Shown here one piece after another: positions 60,142 through 64,000 of a stretch of DNA of 64,000 bases. A program made the translations under genes and the position numbers. Within the stretch, counting starts at the first letter, position 1; every line of letters begins with the position of its first letter. The notes under the pieces were generated by a model. It did not search any database. It was not told the DNA's origin and saw only the letters and a list, made by a program, of their open reading frames with translations. Origin of the DNA: Galerina marginata (Eukaryota; Basidiomycota; Agaricomycetes; Agaricales; Galerinaceae). The DNA is taken from positions 1,798,001 to 1,862,000 of the forward strand of contig JAECYW010000003.1 in NCBI GenBank assembly GCA_023014335.1. Direction: 5' to 3'.

Positions 60142-61805
60142 TCACGGCCTCAGTGCGACTTTGCAGGCAGACTTGCTCTTCATTTTCTCAAGGGCCATAT
60201 CGAAGTCTCGGATAGCGAAAACGTCCGTAACCTAGGGTGTCAATGGTCGTACAGACGTCAGAAAGAACTGCTATTAGTGGGTGTAAATTATCACTCGCCA
60301 TGCCTTTAACCTTGATCTTGCCGCTGTCCAAATATGCGACAGCGCGGGGAAAGCAGTGGGTTTGGGCGAATGAACCAATAATCTAGAGAGGTTAAATCAC
60401 TGGAACCTCGTTTGGAACTGGTGAAGCATACCTTTATCTCGTCTTGAAATATTTTGGCGGGAGACCAGTGAACAAGGTCGTTGTTTGAATAAACACCATA
60501 TATCATCAACGATCCTCCTCTGCGGACGAAGCCTAAGGCATCGTTGGCAACTTTCTCCGACCCAGTCGCTTCGATCTGCGAGTTTATCAGATAAATTGAT
60601 GAAAATCAGTGCCAATAATTAAGCTGAGTGTTCATACAACGACGTCGAAGCCATGCTTATAATCCTCTTTCATCTTGGCCCATTGGGGAGCTGGATTTTC
60701 ACGGTCCAATTCAATATATTCGTCTCCAGCCTCGAGGTCTCGAGCGATTTTGGTCTTAATGCCTTTGTTGGCGGCAATAACAACCTTTGAAGCACCATTT
60801 AGCTTTAAGAGCTGGGCCAGAATGAGACCTGAGAAATCGGGGATTAGAAGACTCGTTTCGAGTAAATGAAGGAGCGTAATATATACTAACCAGTAGGACC
60901 AGCACCGAAGATCAAGGCTTCAATCCCGACGGGCGGATTCAGCTTGTCCAAACCATGTATGGCACATGAAGCAGGCTCCACAAGGGTTGCTTCTTCATCT
61001 GTTAGATTCTTGATCTTGTAAACCTTCTTACTCTGTCTGCCAATCCCTCAGAGATCAGGATTTACCTGCCACTAGGATTTTGGAATGAAAAAGGACGCAC
61101 ATGGCTACATATCCAGCGAATCCGCCTGCCATTGTAACACCGAGGCTCTCAAAATTCTCGCAAAGCACATGCTGTCCGCGGCGACAATAGAAACATGCTT
61201 CGCACTAAAGTGAGAAGGTTTCAGTGGCCGAATTCAGGGTAATGATGAGTAAAAAAAAATATCAGTTCTCGTACAAGTATAGTGTTATCTGCGACGCAGC
61301 GGTCACCAACGGAAAATCCTTGAACGTCTTGTCCTATTTGCGAGATTTCACCGACGATCTCATGCCCTGGAATGAGCTATAGCGATTTGGAATCGATTAA
61401 ATCGCGAGACGAGAGAAGATGGCGAATGGTTTAAAATTACTGGAAATTTGCCGATGAATTCCCCCTGTTTATTGGCCACAATTGAGGAGATCAGACAGAT
61501 CGGACGACTATCGACAAGATGAGACAGACTTCTGCTAAATGCTGGTCGGTTCCACAGATACCGCAGCATGAAACTTCAAATTGATTAAAAGGAAACGGCG
61601 ATCCATGTATCAGTTTCTTGATTTATGACATTCCAAAAGAGGAAATCAATACCTTTGATAAGGACTTGATCGTCTTTAATTTGTGGAATTGGCACGGTGA
61701 TGATGTCCAATTCTCGTGGCTAGCAAATCGAGAAGTTGTCAAAGAACTGAGCTGAACTGCGGCGTCACTTACGGCATGGTAACAGACGGCATCCATGGTG
61801 GCCAT
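60142..61805 (-). CDS. Zinc-dependent medium-chain alcohol/polyol dehydrogenase, paralog
   Basis: This MDR oxidoreductase is the second copy of the enzyme at 13930-15557. The start is ATG 61805 ([11 protein letters not shown]), with a join to [53 protein letters not shown] and [13 protein letters not shown]. The structural-zinc cysteines are in [15 protein letters not shown]. Then come [53 protein letters not shown] (Rossmann), [28 protein letters not shown] and [20 protein letters not shown]. Stop TGA at 60142-60144. All catalytic and structural zinc ligands are present, so both copies look functional. About nine introns. It may differ from the first copy in substrate or regulation. Confidence 0.88.
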
Positions 61806-62396
61806 TCTGAAAGTAAATCCTGACAGGCAAAGCGGGGATAAGGGGAAACGGTTTCGACGAGCAAGTCGTCAGTGTCGAGATATAAAAGGTACAGGTAAAC
61901 CCTTGGGCTGCTTCTTTAATATTGCCCGGGCCGTCGGTATGATAAGACGCGGAGCATAATTGGCAGTGGTCATGGGTTAGTCAACTGCGGAGCGAGAGAA
62001 TAGTATTATATTCTGGAGATGCTCGAGCTTACAGAGCGATTGACTGAGGCGCTACATGTAGTCTCGAGGACGAGATCCCTGGCCAGTACTTGAGAAATTG
62101 CGGTCGTTTTCTTGTACATCGAATGCACCTCTTTTGGTCTTGGGGAGCAATACCTTCATAAGGCTTGCAGGAAGAGCAAGATAAAGCTAGGCATTGAACA
62201 GAAGTGGCAAAGAATGAAGCACATTCATGGGGGAATTGAAACTAGCAGCAGGCAGGTCTTTCACAAGAGTCGAGCAAAATTAACCAAGAGCGCCAAGCGA
62301 TAGCAGTTCTGATCACGTAAGCCATCTGGGCACCTTCCTTCAAATAATTACGTAAGCGCGCCTCTTGTAACAGCATGATTGCCAACAAAAAAGGTC
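61806..62396. other. Intergenic region upstream of the dehydrogenase
   Basis: About 590 bp from the dehydrogenase start to the tRNA gene. No coding exon; one 63-codon plus-strand frame (62112-62303) is Lys/Arg-rich and featureless. Confidence 0.5.
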
Positions 62397-62470
62397 TCCT
62401 TCTTAGCTCAGTTGGATAGAGCGCGTCACTAGTAATGACGAGGTCAGTCGTTCAAATCGGCTAGAAGGAA
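62397..62470 (+). tRNA. tRNA-Thr(AGT)
   Basis: A full cloverleaf: acceptor TCCTTCT pairs perfectly with AGAAGGA and the discriminator is A. D-arm GCTCAGTTGGATAGAGC, anticodon stem CGTCA/TGACG with loop CTAGTAA (anticodon AGT at 62431-62433), and T-arm AGTCG/CGGCT around TTCAAAT. No intron. A short T-run (TCTCTTTTT) follows at 62472, as a Pol III terminator should. Confidence 0.95.
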
Positions 62471-62480
62471 TCTCTTTTTG
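62471..62480 (+). terminator. Pol III T-run after tRNA-Thr
   Basis: TCTCTTTTT directly after the tRNA 3' end, the normal Pol III stop signal. Confidence 0.7.
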
Positions 62481-62702
62481 AACGTCCGACATTGCTCGCA
62501 AAACAACTGCTGATAATATTACTGATATCGCGCACCAGCCATCCTGGTGGCAACAGCCAACCGAAGGTAACCACTTCCATAAACAATTTACTGACACTGG
62601 AAAACTGTAAGAAGGATAAGAGGACAAGGGTATTTCATTCTCCAGTTCAGTCGGAGCGTCATCGTCGTCGCAGCTATCGCCTTCGAGTGGTCGTTGTTGC
62701 CT

Positions 62703-63255
62703 TCATCTGTTCCACCATTGCCTGGAGTCCCAAGTTATCTGATAGCATCCTTCCTGGTGGATGACGAGACTGGCTCTCATGACTTCTAGCTCGGCGTCAG
62801 TCATATGCTCTGTTGGGCCTGGGTCACCAAATTTGGCCATAGCAAGGACAAAACCAGAATCAATATCTTCGTATTTCCAGAGATGAAAGCTGAGCTTGCC
62901 AGTCCATTGACGGAGCTGGTCGCTGATGGACTTGTTCGGGTCCGCAGGCAAGGCTTGCAGATACCGAGCTTCTGCTTCTGAAGAGCATGGACCTTGATGA
63001 GGGCAAGGAAGAGTCCCAAGCAGGGAATCTCGTTTTGCGAGTGAAAACTTCCAGATACTGTAGGGATGTCGGTTGGATAGATGGTTGTCCACAAACGTAT
63101 CAATCTTCTTTCTGCTGGCCGGGTCCTTTAGGCGACGAGGGTCTTCATCGTCAGCATCGCCGACCCCTTCGTCCTAGTCTAGGATTACTTTCGACTCTGC
63201 CTTGAGCAGGCACCGCCGGAGACGAGAATTTGAAGATGTCATGACCATATATAGG
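62703..63255 (-). CDS. Unrecognised protein, 3' exons only
   Basis: I do not recognise the family. The exon at 63214-63255 reads PIYGHDIFKFSSPA and sits behind a pyrimidine-rich acceptor (TTCTTGCTCTAG). A 40-nt intron (63174-63213) joins it to DEGVGDADDEDPRRLKDPAS. The last exon continues KKIDTFVDNHLSNRHPYSIW, ARYLQALPADPNKSISDQLR, WTGKLSFHLWKYEDIDSGFV and LAMAKFGDPGPTEHMTDAEL, ending ITWDSRQWWNR. Stop TGA 62703-62705. The protein is acidic in its middle and Trp-rich. Upstream exons must exist but were not resolved; a stretch KGFALGTRLPPSSNARIAL near 63.5 kb may belong to it, and the gene could run off the right edge. Confidence 0.55.
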
Positions 63256-64000
63256 CTAGAGCAAGAACGAGGGGTCGAGTAGAAGAGTTCTTGGGAGGTC
63301 GGAAGTTGTCGACATATTGGATCTGTTAGATGCAGGTCGAGCTGTTGAGTGGGAAAGGTCACTGTGCACCAGTCCGCGTCCTGTCCGAACATGAATATGC
63401 TGGAGGAAAGGAAAAAACGGTGTGCGTACCTTCCGTTTGAGTACCTCGCCAGTCCCAGCGCAATTCTGGCGTTCGAGGATGGCGGAAGGCGAGTTCCAAG
63501 AGCGAAACCTTTGCAAATACCATTATCTCGATATGCTTGTGGACGGCTTGGTGAATAAAATATTATTAGAAACCGTTGAGTGATATATGGCACATACAAT
63601 CCAGTTATACATATTGTGGTTGAGGAGAAGAGCCGTAAATTCCATGAATTCAAAACGGGGGAATTTCCGTTCAGTTTTTAACCGTGGTGAGGACTGTTTC
63701 CACTTTGGTAAGGGAGCTATATGATATAAGAGCTTTCTGCTACACTTTAGAAAGAAAAATCCAGCTGTGCTCTTGATGCTACAATTGTGTAGTGGTGCCT
63801 CCTCTAAGGATTAAAGACAGTCCGTAGTCGCGCGCCGTGCGGTAAAACCAGCCCAAGACCGAGGCCAGAGCGACCCATCTTGTCCAGGAGACCTTCGAGG
63901 CATGATGGTGGGCAGAAGACGAGAGATCGCTCAGGGGCTGTTTAAGGTTGATAATATTTACAGCACGTGACCCCAATGACCGGCGCATAACCTCGGTGAC
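63256..64000. other. Right edge, probable 5' part of the preceding minus-strand gene
   Basis: Minus-strand open frames at 63256-63516 and 63174-63653 contain ICKGFALGTRLPPSSNARIA and RTGRGLVHSDLSHSTARP. They look like exons but I could not establish the joins. A 69-codon minus-strand frame at 63779-63988 (MRRSLGSRAVNIINLKQPL) near the edge has no recognised domain. Confidence 0.35.

Noticed and set aside
63174..63176. In-frame TAG as evidence of a pseudogene near the right edge
   Set aside because: A 40-nt intron can remove it and yields a smooth reading frame. The call stays open pending cDNA.

Overview
This window is nuclear DNA of a filamentous basidiomycete, most likely a wood- or litter-decaying Agaricomycete. 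The genes are split by many very short introns (about 40-65 bp, mostly GT-AG). The gene content is typical of that group: a GH5 endoglucanase with a fungal CBM1 module, two DUF6534 membrane proteins, a Gti1/Pac2 (WOR1-type) regulator, a large F-box protein and a cytochrome b5-fused fatty acid 2-hydroxylase. All products were assigned from translated sequence and family motifs. Exon joins were read by eye and have not been checked by alignment or transcripts.

Layout, left to right. 1-1.9 kb has no supportable gene. 1.9-3.5 kb is a DUF6534 membrane protein (+). 3.7-5.05 kb is the intronless ORC2 gene (-). 5.6-7.13 kb is a TA-flanked terminal-inverted-repeat element that has been interrupted by a second, hAT-type element. 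8.0-9.9 kb is the secreted GH5-CBM1 cellulase (+). A degenerate tRNA-Asp lies at 11.4 kb. 11.7-13.2 kb is a mitochondrial carrier of the ornithine-carrier type (-). 13.9-15.6 kb is a zinc alcohol dehydrogenase (+). 15.8-19.9 kb holds three tandem minus-strand paralogs of a family I do not recognise. 20.3-22.6 kb is a histidine acid phosphatase (-). 22.9-25.1 kb is a second DUF6534 gene (-). 27.0-29.7 kb is an acyl-CoA synthetase (+), followed by fatty acid 2-hydroxylase (+) and exocyst Sec5 (+).

Right half. 36.2-38.1 kb is an Rmd1/DUF155 protein (-). 38.1-41.35 kb is unresolved. 41.4-42.7 kb is the Gti1/Pac2 regulator (-). 43.2-45.1 kb contains two more non-autonomous transposon-like elements. 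Then come a DNAJC11-type J protein (-), the MutY/MYH adenine glycosylase (-), an F-box protein (+), the SURF4/Erv29 cargo receptor (+), the ribosome-biogenesis protein Enp2/NOL10 (+), a second zinc alcohol dehydrogenase paralogous to the one at 14 kb (-), an intact tRNA-Thr(AGT), and the 3' part of an unrecognised gene (-).

Most of the window is conserved housekeeping genes (replication, base-excision repair, ribosome biogenesis, secretion, sphingolipid and fatty-acid metabolism). Between them lie small lineage-specific families and transposon debris. The most original feature is the tandem triplet at 15.8-19.9 kb. Its members share a W-E-K-Y-G-G-P box, and two of the three end in the same short hydrophobic-acidic tail that resembles a SUMO-interaction motif.
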